A DNA stretch of 17,940 nt, from assembly GCA_937927665.1 (NCBI GenBank), contig CALBRY010000660.1, positions 1 through 17,940 of the forward strand, in the 5' to 3' direction. How positions within the stretch are numbered: the stretch's first letter is position 1; each line of letters starts with the position of its first letter. A program made the translations under genes and the position numbers. The notes beneath the pieces are model-generated. The model saw only the letters and a program-made list of their open reading frames with translations, ran no database searches and was not told where the DNA came from. Shown piece by piece: positions 7,061 to 15,306 of the stretch. The DNA is from an uncultured Chloroflexota bacterium (GTDB lineage Bacteria > Chloroflexota > Anaerolineae > Aggregatilineales > Phototrophicaceae).

Positions 7061-7093
7061 CTTCCCTCCTCGCTGTTCATGCGAGGAGGGAAG
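7061..7093. terminator. Perfect 13-bp hairpin between convergent genes (bidirectional terminator)
   Basis: CTTCCCTCCTCGC (7061-7073) pairs perfectly with GCGAGGAGGGAAG (7081-7093) around a 7-nt loop. It sits 22 bp after the hydrolase stop and 10 bp after the GH3 stop on the other strand, so it can serve both converging units. No T-tract follows on either strand, so it is either a U-less terminator or an RNA-stabilising 3' end. Confidence 0.75.
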
Positions 7094-7103
7094 AGAACAC
7101 TTA

Positions 7104-9242
7104 TCACCTAACCGTGATCTGTGTGCTGACGACTCCTGCACCCTTAAGGGGTGGTTGTCCGCCGATGCAGAGTTCATATTCTCCGGGAAGGATAACGGAC
7201 TCGCCCGCGTCGGTTATGGATGCAAATGCTTTTGCGCTGATCTCAAACACGATTTCCCGCTTTTCTCCTGCTTTCAGGTGAAAACGTTGGAATCCACGCA
7301 GGGCAAGACGCGGGAAGCGTGCCTCATGTGCGCTCAAGCGGCGCACATAAACTTGAGCGACCTCATCACCTGCCATGCTGCCCGTGTTGGTTACTGTGAC
7401 GGAAACGGATACAGTTTCACCCTCTTGGAGCAACTCGGTGCTGAGCCGCAGATCATCATAGTGGAAGGTGGTATAACTTAGTCCATATCCGAATGGATAC
7501 AGAGACTCGCCCTCAAAATAACGATACGTTCGCCCGCGCATGTCGTAACTTTCGAACGTTGGTAGATCGCTCGTTGCACGGTAAACCGTCAGCGGAAGCC
7601 GTCCTGCCGGGTTGTAATCACCGAACAATACATCCGCGACGCCTTCGCCCGCTTCTCCCGGATACCATGCTTGCAGAATTGCCGGAAGCGTCTCATCTGC
7701 CCATGGGATCGCTATCGTGCTTCCACCGAGTAGAACGAGTGCAATCGGTTTGCCAGTCGCGTGCAGCCGCTTGAGCAGTGCTTCCTGTATGGCGGGCAAT
7801 TCGATCGTGGTTCGGTCACCTTGACTGGTTGTGCCGGGTGGGACACCTTCGTCTTGAAGTTCTTCCCCTTCAAGCACTTGTGACAACCCACCAACAAAAA
7901 TCACCACATCCGATAGTTCTGCTAACCGTACTGCTTCCGCGAAGCCGCGCTCGTCTTCCGAGACAATATCGCATCCAGCAGCGTAACGGACATCTACTGC
8001 ACTGCTCACCACTTGACGAATCCCTTGCAGGATTGTGATCGGGCTGATCGGTACACCGTGATAGTTGCCCAACTGCGCGGTCAAGTTGTCTGCGTTCGGT
8101 CCGATCACGGCAATCGATGATACGGATCTGCTCAGCGGAAGTAACCCCGTATTTTTGAGCAGCACCATCGATTTACGCGCCGCATGCCGGGCTAGTGCAC
8201 GATGTTCCGGTTTCCCTACGATGTCCGCCGGAATCTGCGTATATGGAACCATTTCGGGGGGGTCAAACATCCCTAAACGGAAGCGTGTTTTGAGCAAGCG
8301 TCGCAAACATTGATCGATTTGCGCCTCGCTGACGAGTCCCTGTTCGACGGCTTCAACGAGTGCTTCATAGGCACAACCACAGCACAGATCACATCCCGCG
8401 CTGACTGCCAGTGCTGCCGCTGCCGCGTGCGAGTCCGCCAGTTTGTGACGATCCGAAATATCCTCAATCGCGCCGCAGTCCGAAACCACGTGTCCGGTAA
8501 ACTGCCACTGATCGCGTAAAATCTTGCCGAGCAGAGTCGGGCTTGCACAGCACGCTTCGCCATTTGTGCGTGTGTATGCACCCATGATCGATTCGACATC
8601 CGCTTCACGCACTGTCGCCTCAAATGCGGGTAGGTACGTGTCCCACATATCATATTCGCTTACTTGAGCGTCAAATGAGTGGCGGAGTGCTTCCGGTCCA
8701 CTGTGAGCCGCATAATGCTTGGCGCACGCGGCAAGTTTGAGATAGCGGGGATGATCGCCTTGAAGCGCGCGAATGAAAACAACCGCTAATCGCCCGGTCA
8801 AAAATGGATCTTCCCCGAATGTTTCTTGTGCCCGTCCCCAACGCGGATCACGCACAATATTGATGTTCGGCGTCCAGAAGGTGAGTCCGCCGTAAATTTC
8901 GACCCGTTCTTCGCGCACCGCTTGATGATGCTTGGCGCGGGCTTCATCGGCGGTGACAGAGCCGACATGCGCCAGTAAATCACTATCCCATGTCGCCGCT
9001 AACGCGATTGCGTGCGGAAAGACAGTAGAAAGTCCGGCGCGTGCCACGCCATGTGAGCATTCATTCCACCAGTTGTAAGCCGGGACACCAAGTCGTTCGA
9101 TCGCCGGAGCATCGTGCAGCATCTGCGCGACTTTTTCTTCTAGTGTCATCATGCTGATGAGCGCATCAACCCGTAAGTCCAGCGGTTGTGATAGATCGCG
9201 GCTGATTTCTGGCAGCCTTTCGAGAACAGCTTGTGCCAGCAT
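7104..9242 (-). CDS. GH3 family beta-glycosidase (beta-glucosidase/beta-xylosidase type), cytosolic
   Basis: The 712-residue enzyme should cleave beta-linked glucose, xylose or similar residues from the non-reducing end, with retention. It has no signal peptide, so it acts on imported oligosaccharides. The N-terminal TIM barrel (about 20-330) shows PAYNWWNECSHGVA (54-67), NIVRDPRWGRAQETFGEDP (128-146), KH (175-176) and the nucleophile loop VVSDCGAIED (252-261) with Asp255. The second domain has GGLSQVLEGEE, where the acid/base Glu is expected. The C-terminal FnIII-like domain follows YPFGYGLSYT. The NWWNE-HGVA pattern is closer to the xylosidase-like branch than to classic BglX. Length is normal. 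Its ATG (9242-9240) overlaps the upstream GH38 stop as TAATG, so translation is coupled. It is the last gene of the operon. The sugar specificity is not readable. Confidence 0.93.
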   Translation of the reverse strand: MLAQAVLERLPEISRDLSQPLDLRVDALISMMTLEEKVAQMLHDAPAIERLGVPAYNWWNECSHGVARAGLSTVFPHAIALAATWDSDLLAHVGSVTADEARAKHHQAVREERVEIYGGLTFWTPNINIVRDPRWGRAQETFGEDPFLTGRLAVVFIRALQGDHPRYLKLAACAKHYAAHSGPEALRHSFDAQVSEYDMWDTYLPAFEATVREADVESIMGAYTRTNGEACCASPTLLGKILRDQWQFTGHVVSDCGAIEDISDRHKLADSHAAAAALAVSAGCDLCCGCAYEALVEAVEQGLVSEAQIDQCLRRLLKTRFRLGMFDPPEMVPYTQIPADIVGKPEHRALARHAARKSMVLLKNTGLLPLSRSVSSIAVIGPNADNLTAQLGNYHGVPISPITILQGIRQVVSSAVDVRYAAGCDIVSEDERGFAEAVRLAELSDVVIFVGGLSQVLEGEELQDEGVPPGTTSQGDRTTIELPAIQEALLKRLHATGKPIALVLLGGSTIAIPWADETLPAILQAWYPGEAGEGVADVLFGDYNPAGRLPLTVYRATSDLPTFESYDMRGRTYRYFEGESLYPFGYGLSYTTFHYDDLRLSTELLQEGETVSVSVTVTNTGSMAGDEVAQVYVRRLSAHEARFPRLALRGFQRFHLKAGEKREIVFEISAKAFASITDAGESVILPGEYELCIGGQPPLKGAGVVSTQITVR

Positions 9243-11764
9243 TAGAATGTCTCCTCAACGAGGTTGACAGCAGCCCATACGCCATCACGGGTAATCTTGA
9301 AGGTTTTTAGCTCAAACGGCGCGAACATGATGGTTGTGGACGCACCCCCTTCGAATGTCAATTCGGCACTGGTTGCTTGCCCTGCGCTTTCGACCAACCG
9401 CACAATGAGCGCGTCCTCAAGTTCGGCTTTTTTGAGCGCTCCCAAGAGGATCGTTGCTGGCTCAATTTGCAGGAATGGCGGAGATGCTGCGGTTGTGCCT
9501 TCCGGCAGTGTGGGCGGAAAGTAGCTAAAGAATGCCTCCAGCGGTTGATTGAGTGTCAACGCCGCAGAGATGAGCTGCTCATCGAAATCTTCGGCGTGTG
9601 CGCTCGATGTGATCAACCGGAAGCGGGTATCAAGCTGTGTCTGATCCATAAACGTATACGATTTGTGTGTTGGAACATCGGTTTCGCTCCACGCGCAGTG
9701 TGTTCCGCCCCGGCTCAGACTGAGATTCAGCACACCGTCTGCGCTCACATCGAAGCCATTTTGACCGCTGTTCGCCACGCCCACACGCATCACCTCATTT
9801 TCAAGGCGCAGCCAACGTGCATATGGATACTCGGTCGCATCGGCAGGGTAGTCAGCGGCACTGTAGGGGACTTCCGCTCTTACATGGCAGTTCGCCAGCG
9901 CGAACGGAATTTGCAGCTTAATCATCTTGCGGCGTGCTTGCATATACAGACGCACATCAATATCGACATACGCTTGATCGGCATAGAATGTGTGGCGGAT
10001 CGCGGCGCGGGTATGCTGCCATCCCACCAAACACTCGACTGTCACCCATGCTGCCCCGCTTGCGATCACGCGGAGCGCTGGACCGAGTGCGCTTTCCATG
10101 CCGACAAAATCGCCGACCTGAGCCGCAGTGAGGGCAGCAAAGGGAGCAAACGGCTCATTAAAGATGACTCGTGTTTCGCCACCCCATCCATGTGAAACAT
10201 CTTTCATGGTGAACAGCCGCATCGGAGCGCTCAACAACTCATGCGTGGTGGCTGTATCAGTTAAGCTCACCAGTGCTGATTCATCACGGTCAAAATGCGC
10301 CCGGTAGAAGGGTGTTTCGATCGTGATACCCTCCACATCTTCGATCACCTGAATAGGTGTGGGCGATACAGGGGGAGGCTCAAACCGGACTTCGTAGCGG
10401 CGCACCGACAGTGCTGGAACATTCGCCATAAAACCGCAGAACGGCTGCCATGTACTTTCATCAATAGGTACACTGTCGCCGCCAGTTTCCTGATGCGGGA
10501 CAACCAAACCTTGATCATCGATGAGCTTGAACGGTTTTCGCTGTTGGGGTGGCGCATATGCACTCAGAAAATTCAATCCAACCGGTGCTTTCACCGTTGT
10601 GCTGTGCGGATTGAATACGTAGATTGGGATTGTGTTCGGCTGTGGAGAGATATTCGGGAGCAGTGCCAACTGCGCCTTTGTGATGATCCGCCGCGCGGTA
10701 TCTTCCGCATAGCCGAACATCGCCATCACGCCGGGAATCGCTGATTCACGCAGTGAACCACACAGCACGTCATGGAAAGTGTTGAACATCAAACGCTTCC
10801 ATGCTTCACGCAGCATGTCGGCGGGATAGGCGAGTCCGTATCGCCACCATGCGATAGCTGCCCACCGTTCGGCGGATGCCAGCAGTGTTTCGCCGCTGCG
10901 CATCTGCCGTTTGATTGCCGCCACGGAGGTATAGGTGCCGGATAACGTGCGCTGAAGTTCGCCGTCCACAACGGGAAAACTGGAAATGTGCGGCTCAATA
11001 CGTGCAAGAAAGGCTTCAGGGGTGCTGTGACGCAGGTCAATATCACTGTCCGCGAATTCTTCAAAGAGTTTGCGGAAACTCAGCAGATCGGTACGGGTTG
11101 CGCCGCCGCCGTGATCGCCTAAACCCCATGTCACTATCGTATCCATGCCCGTTTCGCGTGCGACTTGAATCCCGCGTCGCGCCTGAGCTTCTGCTTGACC
11201 GGGAGCGGGTGTCCCGTACCAACCTGTATCCGGTCGCACGGCTAAGATTTCGCTGCCGTCAGCACTGCGCCAGCGGTAGAACGGTGCGGGCAGTGCCATT
11301 TGCGAATCAACCGGACGGCAGTGGATATACATGGAGAATCCGCTTTGTTTGAGTAGTTTTGGAACGCTGTTGGGGTGTCCGAAGGTGTCAAAATTATAGG
11401 AGACAGGCGGACGCACACTGAACTTCTCCGCGAAGTAACGCCGACCCTCCAGAATCACCCGCACCAGTGTTTCACCACCACAAAGATTGAGATCAGGCTG
11501 CAAATACCATCCGCCTGTGATGTTCCAGCGTCCGCTTTTTACGAGTGATCTGATTTTGGCAAACAGCGGCGGATCGTATGCTTCAACCCATTCATAGAGC
11601 AGACTCTCGTTATGGTTAAAGACAAACTCCGGGAACTCCTCAAGCAGATCTGCGGCGGTGTGAAAGGTCGAAATTGTCTCGCGCAGTCCTTCTTCCCAAC
11701 TCCACATCCAAACGGGGTCGATATGGGCGGTACAAATCAGATGAACAATCGGACGGTGTGCCAT
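9242..11764 (-). CDS. GH38 alpha-mannosidase, cytosolic
   Basis: The 840-residue retaining, zinc-dependent exo-alpha-mannosidase acts on alpha-mannosides brought in by the adjacent transporter. The catalytic N-terminal domain shows AHIDPVW (13-19) with zinc ligands His14 and Asp16, NFDTFGHP (124-131) with the nucleophile Asp126 (also a zinc ligand), and NTFHDVLCGS (328-337) with His331. The three-helix middle (about 260-340) and long beta-sandwich C-terminus are as in bacterial GH38 enzymes such as MngB. There is no signal peptide. I chose ATG at 11764: the family's HLICTAHIDPVW block begins at residue 8, and AAAGGA lies at the end of the upstream permease gene (13 nt away, rather long). A frame back to 11836 would overlap that gene by 62 bp. 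The mannosidase starts 10 bp after the permease stop. Confidence 0.93.
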   Translation of the reverse strand: MAHRPIVHLICTAHIDPVWMWSWEEGLRETISTFHTAADLLEEFPEFVFNHNESLLYEWVEAYDPPLFAKIRSLVKSGRWNITGGWYLQPDLNLCGGETLVRVILEGRRYFAEKFSVRPPVSYNFDTFGHPNSVPKLLKQSGFSMYIHCRPVDSQMALPAPFYRWRSADGSEILAVRPDTGWYGTPAPGQAEAQARRGIQVARETGMDTIVTWGLGDHGGGATRTDLLSFRKLFEEFADSDIDLRHSTPEAFLARIEPHISSFPVVDGELQRTLSGTYTSVAAIKRQMRSGETLLASAERWAAIAWWRYGLAYPADMLREAWKRLMFNTFHDVLCGSLRESAIPGVMAMFGYAEDTARRIITKAQLALLPNISPQPNTIPIYVFNPHSTTVKAPVGLNFLSAYAPPQQRKPFKLIDDQGLVVPHQETGGDSVPIDESTWQPFCGFMANVPALSVRRYEVRFEPPPVSPTPIQVIEDVEGITIETPFYRAHFDRDESALVSLTDTATTHELLSAPMRLFTMKDVSHGWGGETRVIFNEPFAPFAALTAAQVGDFVGMESALGPALRVIASGAAWVTVECLVGWQHTRAAIRHTFYADQAYVDIDVRLYMQARRKMIKLQIPFALANCHVRAEVPYSAADYPADATEYPYARWLRLENEVMRVGVANSGQNGFDVSADGVLNLSLSRGGTHCAWSETDVPTHKSYTFMDQTQLDTRFRLITSSAHAEDFDEQLISAALTLNQPLEAFFSYFPPTLPEGTTAASPPFLQIEPATILLGALKKAELEDALIVRLVESAGQATSAELTFEGGASTTIMFAPFELKTFKITRDGVWAAVNLVEETF

Positions 11765-11774
11765 AGTCGGGAAA

Positions 11775-12647
11775 TTATCCTTTAACTGCACCCAGTGAAA
11801 GCCCGCGCTGCATATAGCGCTGCAAGACGATTGCAATGAGCAGCGGAGGAAGCATCGCCATGAAATATCCTGCCATTTGAATATTCGGCGGAGTGGCGCT
11901 GCGCTGTTCGACGACGAACAATGCCACGCTGATCGGCTGAAGATCGGGTTCGCCCAGCAGCACCAGATAGGGCCACAAGAAATCTTTCCACAGATTGACG
12001 AACGTTAGGATCGACAGCACGATGAGGATCGGACGACTGAGGGGGAGGACGATGCTCCAGAAGATTTGCAGCGCCGAAGCGCCATCCACCCGCGCCGAAT
12101 CGAATATTTCCGGCGGCAGCCCATCGAAGAAGTTCTTGAAGATGAAGATCATGAAGGCATTTACGCCATACGACAGCCACAATCCCCAATAACTGCCAAG
12201 CAGTCCCAGACGCGCGGCGGTCACATATAACGGAATGATGTAAGCAATTCCGGGAATCATCAACGTTGTGAGAAAGCCTATCAGCAGAAAACGTCCGCCA
12301 ATTGGCTTGAGTTTGGAAAGGCTGTACGCTGCCAGCATCGATACGGTAAGCTGAACGAACAACCCACCTATAACCAGAAATGTCGTGTTCAAGAACAGAC
12401 GCGGCAGATTGAAATAGTCCCACGCCTGCCCGTAGTTATCCCAGTTAGCGACAGCAGGGAAAAGCTGAAAGGTCGCGCTGAAAACTTCGCGGCTTGTCTT
12501 AAGCCCGCTGGTAAAGGCATATATAAAAGGCACAACCACAAACACCGCAAGCAGCAGCAGCACAAGTGTGATCAAGATGTAGGTGAGCCGACCACGCGGT
12601 GTTTTTACTTCCAGATCAGATAAAACGGCACGAACTGACGCATCCAT
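11775..12647 (-). CDS. Carbohydrate ABC transporter permease, MalG-like (CUT1)
   Basis: The 290-residue inner-membrane permease has six predicted membrane segments: the first at about 21-46 (LTYILITLVLLLLAVFVVVP), the others through the MetI-like domain. The ATPase-contact EAA loop is EIFDSARVDGASALQIFWSIVLP (about 180-202) and the C-terminus MQRGLSLGAVKG is typical of MalG relatives. It pairs with the permease encoded upstream (11-bp gap) to form the heterodimeric channel. The start is ATG at 12647, with GAGG 9 nt upstream, just past the previous stop. An open frame back to 12941 lies inside the other permease gene and has no family resemblance. Exact sugar is unknown. Downstream GH38 and GH3 suggest mannose-containing oligosaccharides (inference). 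Confidence 0.92.
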   Translation of the reverse strand: MDASVRAVLSDLEVKTPRGRLTYILITLVLLLLAVFVVVPFIYAFTSGLKTSREVFSATFQLFPAVANWDNYGQAWDYFNLPRLFLNTTFLVIGGLFVQLTVSMLAAYSLSKLKPIGGRFLLIGFLTTLMIPGIAYIIPLYVTAARLGLLGSYWGLWLSYGVNAFMIFIFKNFFDGLPPEIFDSARVDGASALQIFWSIVLPLSRPILIVLSILTFVNLWKDFLWPYLVLLGEPDLQPISVALFVVEQRSATPPNIQMAGYFMAMLPPLLIAIVLQRYMQRGLSLGAVKG

Positions 12648-12658
12648 GGTGGTTAACC

Positions 12659-13597
12659 TCACTGCTGTGTAGCGCGTGTCACACGCAGATAAACGAGCGA
12701 CAGAGCGCCTAAAACGATCATCAACAGCACGCTCCACGCGGCGGCAAGCCCGTAATCGCCGTTCAAAAATCCTTTGCGATACAGCGTAAAGACGGGGGTC
12801 ATCGTTGCTTGTCCGGGTCCACCTTCGGTCAAGACAAGCGGTTCCATAAATATCTGAACGATGCCGAGTACCTGCACGATCAACAGGACGAGCATGGTTG
12901 GTCGCAAATAGGGCAGTGTGATAAATCGAATGCGATCCCATGGACGGGCACCATCAATCTCTGCCGCTTCATAAAGCTCGATCGGCAGGTCTTGCAGCGC
13001 CGCTAGATAAATCAGCATCGTTGCTCCAAAACCGCCCCATGTCATGATGACAAGGATCGACGGTTTGACCAGCGATACATCTTGCAGCCAACCCGCTCGT
13101 GTTCCACCCAATCCGATTACGACCTGATTGAGCAGTCCTCCCGGCTGCGGACTGTAGATAAGCTGCCAAACGAGAATGCCGATCAGCGGGGGGATCACAC
13201 TGGGAAGAAAATACACGATGCGAAAGAAGCTTTTCGCCGCGCGCATCTCGTTAACGAGGATTGAGACGAATACCGGGACAAAAAACCCGATCAAGATGCT
13301 GAGTCCCGCGAATTCAAAACTGTTGCGCCATGACGCGACAAATGTTGGATCGGCGAACATGCGCTCGAAATTGCGAAATCCAATCCATGTGGAAGCGCCT
13401 GCGTCCATCAAGTCAACCTGCTGAAAGCTCATCACGATGCTGTTTAGGATGGGCCACCATGCAAACACCGTGAACGCGGCAATCGCCGGAAGCAAGAACA
13501 GATACGCTACAAGCTGTTCCCGCCATCTGATTTGACTTCGGTAATGAGGCATTTCCGCCGCGACGGTGCGTTCTTTACGAAGGGGTAGAGTCATCAT
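12659..13597 (-). CDS. Carbohydrate ABC transporter permease, MalF/UgpA-like (CUT1)
   Basis: The 312-residue inner-membrane permease begins with a short cytoplasmic tail, then the first membrane segment (about 29-50, LVAYLFLLPAIAAFTVFAWW) and VSFQQ-type extracellular turn, WIGFRNFERMF, and five further segments. The EAA loop reads ELYEAAEIDGARPWDRIRFITLP (about 207-229). It would form the channel with the downstream MalG-like protein. I placed the start at the first of two adjacent ATGs (13597). AGGGAG lies 6 nt before it. A longer frame to ATG 13633 would put that Shine-Dalgarno inside the coding sequence. It is separated from the binding-protein gene by 111 bp that includes a perfect 14-bp hairpin. 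Confidence 0.92.
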   Translation of the reverse strand: MMTLPLRKERTVAAEMPHYRSQIRWREQLVAYLFLLPAIAAFTVFAWWPILNSIVMSFQQVDLMDAGASTWIGFRNFERMFADPTFVASWRNSFEFAGLSILIGFFVPVFVSILVNEMRAAKSFFRIVYFLPSVIPPLIGILVWQLIYSPQPGGLLNQVVIGLGGTRAGWLQDVSLVKPSILVIMTWGGFGATMLIYLAALQDLPIELYEAAEIDGARPWDRIRFITLPYLRPTMLVLLIVQVLGIVQIFMEPLVLTEGGPGQATMTPVFTLYRKGFLNGDYGLAAAWSVLLMIVLGALSLVYLRVTRATQQ

Positions 13598-13652
13598 TGG
13601 TTTCTCCCTGCTAAGCGTCTGCGGCGTATGCATGTTTCGGGTGATAGGACAG

Positions 13653-13683
13653 ATCAGGCGGTATCACTGTGATACCGCCTGAT
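13653..13683 (-). terminator. Perfect 14-bp hairpin between sugar-binding protein and permease genes
   Basis: ATCAGGCGGTATCA (13653-13666) pairs perfectly with TGATACCGCCTGAT (13670-13683) over a 3-nt loop. It lies 25 bp after the binding-protein stop. No T-tract follows in the direction of transcription (CTGTCCTATCACC), so it is more likely an mRNA-stabilising or partial-attenuation element than a full stop. It mirrors the hairpin at the same junction of the iron transporter. Confidence 0.7.
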
Positions 13684-13708
13684 TCAACTTCACACGAACA
13701 CTTCGAAA

Positions 13709-15112
13709 TTAGCTGCCAGCCGCCGGATCGAGGATACCCGTTTGGAATGCTTCAGCGTTCGCCGCCATCAAGGCGGGTACATCCGCGCTTTCGTCCGTGA
13801 GGACAGTCGTCATGACTTCGGCAATCGCCACATAGAAGTCCTGCGCGAAGGGGGGTTCCGGTACGAGCACGATTTCGCCCGCATTGAGTGCATCATAGAA
13901 GCCCTGATAGTTCTCGACAGGCATCGTGATGAACTGCTGATCGAAGGCATCGACCGCTGCCTGAAGTTCGCCCGCGAAGATGGGCAGAACGGGGGTACCA
14001 GCGCCAGCCTGTGTTGCATGGAAGATTGCGCGAGAAGGTGCGAATTCGCCGGGACTGAGGGTACGCCACACTTGGAAGACGATTGCGGCTTCTTGTTGAT
14101 CAGCGCTTGCGCCAGCAAACACCATCTGATGGCTTCCGCCGGTCAGCGTATAGCGCAAGCCATCGGGAGCCTGCGGCATCGCCGTGTAGCCGAAGCGGGT
14201 CAGGTCAACATCGGGCATATTTACGTGCAGCCAACCGATACTGCCGTCTGCGGGGCTCATGAACATCACCGCGCGACCATCGACGGTTTCAAACGTCGGG
14301 TTGCTGGCGAGGTCGAGCGGCAGGGCGTTTTCAGCATCGGGCCAGCGCAGATCATACAGGAACTGCATCGCTTCAACTGCTGCACCTTCGCCGTAAACTG
14401 CGGTGTACGTGCCATCGCCGTTATCGCGGATCAATTCGGTTGCGCCGAAACCGTAGGCGAGGTTCGTAAAGTGCCAACCGCCGCCGCCGCCCGAAAGGAA
14501 CATCGCAAATCCAGCGAGTCCGGCTGCCGGATCAGCAACTTCTTGTGCGACTGCGCCGAATTCTTCCCATGTCGCGGGGGGCGCATCGTATCCGGCGGCG
14601 CTCAGTGCGGCGATATCCCAGCCGATCCCCTGTGCGTAGGAGAATTCGGGGAAGCCGTACACATTGCCTTCCGCGTCAGAAAGCAGCGCCAACAGCGTCG
14701 GATTGTAAATGTCGTTCAGCCCAAACTGCTCAAATGCTGCTGACAGATTGGCTGGTACGCCTTGCGCGATCAAGCGCTGCGGTTCAGTTGCAGGTACGCC
14801 GAATACTGTTGGCAGTGTGCCACCTGCGACCAGCGCAGCAAACGATTCCGGTGAGAAGCAGTATTGTGTCCGCTCAACGGTGACGTTCGGATACACTTCC
14901 ATGAATCGGGCAAGCTGCGCGTCGAAATCGAGGCGCTGCTGCTCTTGATCTTCACCGATGCACGCGGAAATCGTGATCGAAACATCACGCCCTTCAGCGA
15001 TAGTGTCCGGCAGCGTGAGCGGGAATTCAGGGGGTGTAACATCTTGTGCGGCGAGTGGGGCGACAGCAATCAACATCAAACAGAAAACGAATACGAGGGT
15101 AAAACGCTTCAT
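13709..15112 (-). CDS. Extracellular solute-binding protein family 1 (sugar ABC transporter)
   Basis: The 467-residue exported binding protein would capture the oligosaccharide and pass it to the two permeases. It has a Sec signal peptide (MKRF, hydrophobic core, APLAAQD, cleavage near residue 22) with no lipobox cysteine at the cleavage site. The mature sequence has the family-1 pattern: a beta strand ISACIGEDQEQQRLD near the N-terminus, FMEVYPNVTVERTQ, TLPTVFGVPATEPQRLIAQG and FSYAQGIGWDIAALSAAGYDAPPATWEEF. The last is the hallmark step in which the protein describes switching to its hinge. A glycine run (LSGGGGGWHFT) lies at about 205-215. ATG at 15112 has AGGAG 8 nt upstream. It is the first gene of the glycan operon. 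Ligand is not readable from sequence. Confidence 0.9.
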   Translation of the reverse strand: MKRFTLVFVFCLMLIAVAPLAAQDVTPPEFPLTLPDTIAEGRDVSITISACIGEDQEQQRLDFDAQLARFMEVYPNVTVERTQYCFSPESFAALVAGGTLPTVFGVPATEPQRLIAQGVPANLSAAFEQFGLNDIYNPTLLALLSDAEGNVYGFPEFSYAQGIGWDIAALSAAGYDAPPATWEEFGAVAQEVADPAAGLAGFAMFLSGGGGGWHFTNLAYGFGATELIRDNGDGTYTAVYGEGAAVEAMQFLYDLRWPDAENALPLDLASNPTFETVDGRAVMFMSPADGSIGWLHVNMPDVDLTRFGYTAMPQAPDGLRYTLTGGSHQMVFAGASADQQEAAIVFQVWRTLSPGEFAPSRAIFHATQAGAGTPVLPIFAGELQAAVDAFDQQFITMPVENYQGFYDALNAGEIVLVPEPPFAQDFYVAIAEVMTTVLTDESADVPALMAANAEAFQTGILDPAAGS

Positions 15113-15306
15113 AGTCGTTACTCCTATGTTAAGGCATTAATGTGGGGACTTTATGTGGAAAGCGAGTGCATTTAGAAAGAACCATGCATAAACGTTGTGC
15201 AGTCGTGTCGTGGTTGGCAGTCCCCCTTTCACTGAGCGCAGCATCCGGCGACACTTCTAAACTGGACACTGCTTACCCTGTTTGAACACTCGATCTCACA
15301 TTTTCA
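15113..15306 (-). promoter_or_regulatory. Control region of the glycan operon
   Basis: This 194-bp gap lies between the araC-type gene and the binding-protein gene, both on the minus strand. I see no convincing -35/-10 pair, which fits a promoter that needs an activator. Near its upstream end three ACACT elements (15251-15255, 15266-15270, 15286-15290) are spaced 15 and 20 bp apart. The stretch TTCTAAACTGGAC (15255-15267) matches 11 of 13 bases of one upstream of the GH172 gene. No strong terminator follows the regulator gene, so read-through into the operon is possible. Confidence 0.45.

Noticed and set aside
9377..10195. 272-codon open frame antisense to the GH38 gene
   Set aside because: It is rich in Cys, His and Arg with no recognisable fold, and it is fully covered by the alpha-mannosidase.
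12648..12941. 98-residue N-terminal extension of the MalG-like permease
   Set aside because: It overlaps the other permease gene, is highly charged and Arg-rich, and the ATG at 12647 has its own Shine-Dalgarno just after the upstream stop.
13742..14743. 333-codon open frame antisense to the sugar-binding protein gene
   Set aside because: It lies wholly inside a strongly supported gene, its product looks like no known family, and it has no plausible ribosome site. It is a by-product of codon use on the other strand.
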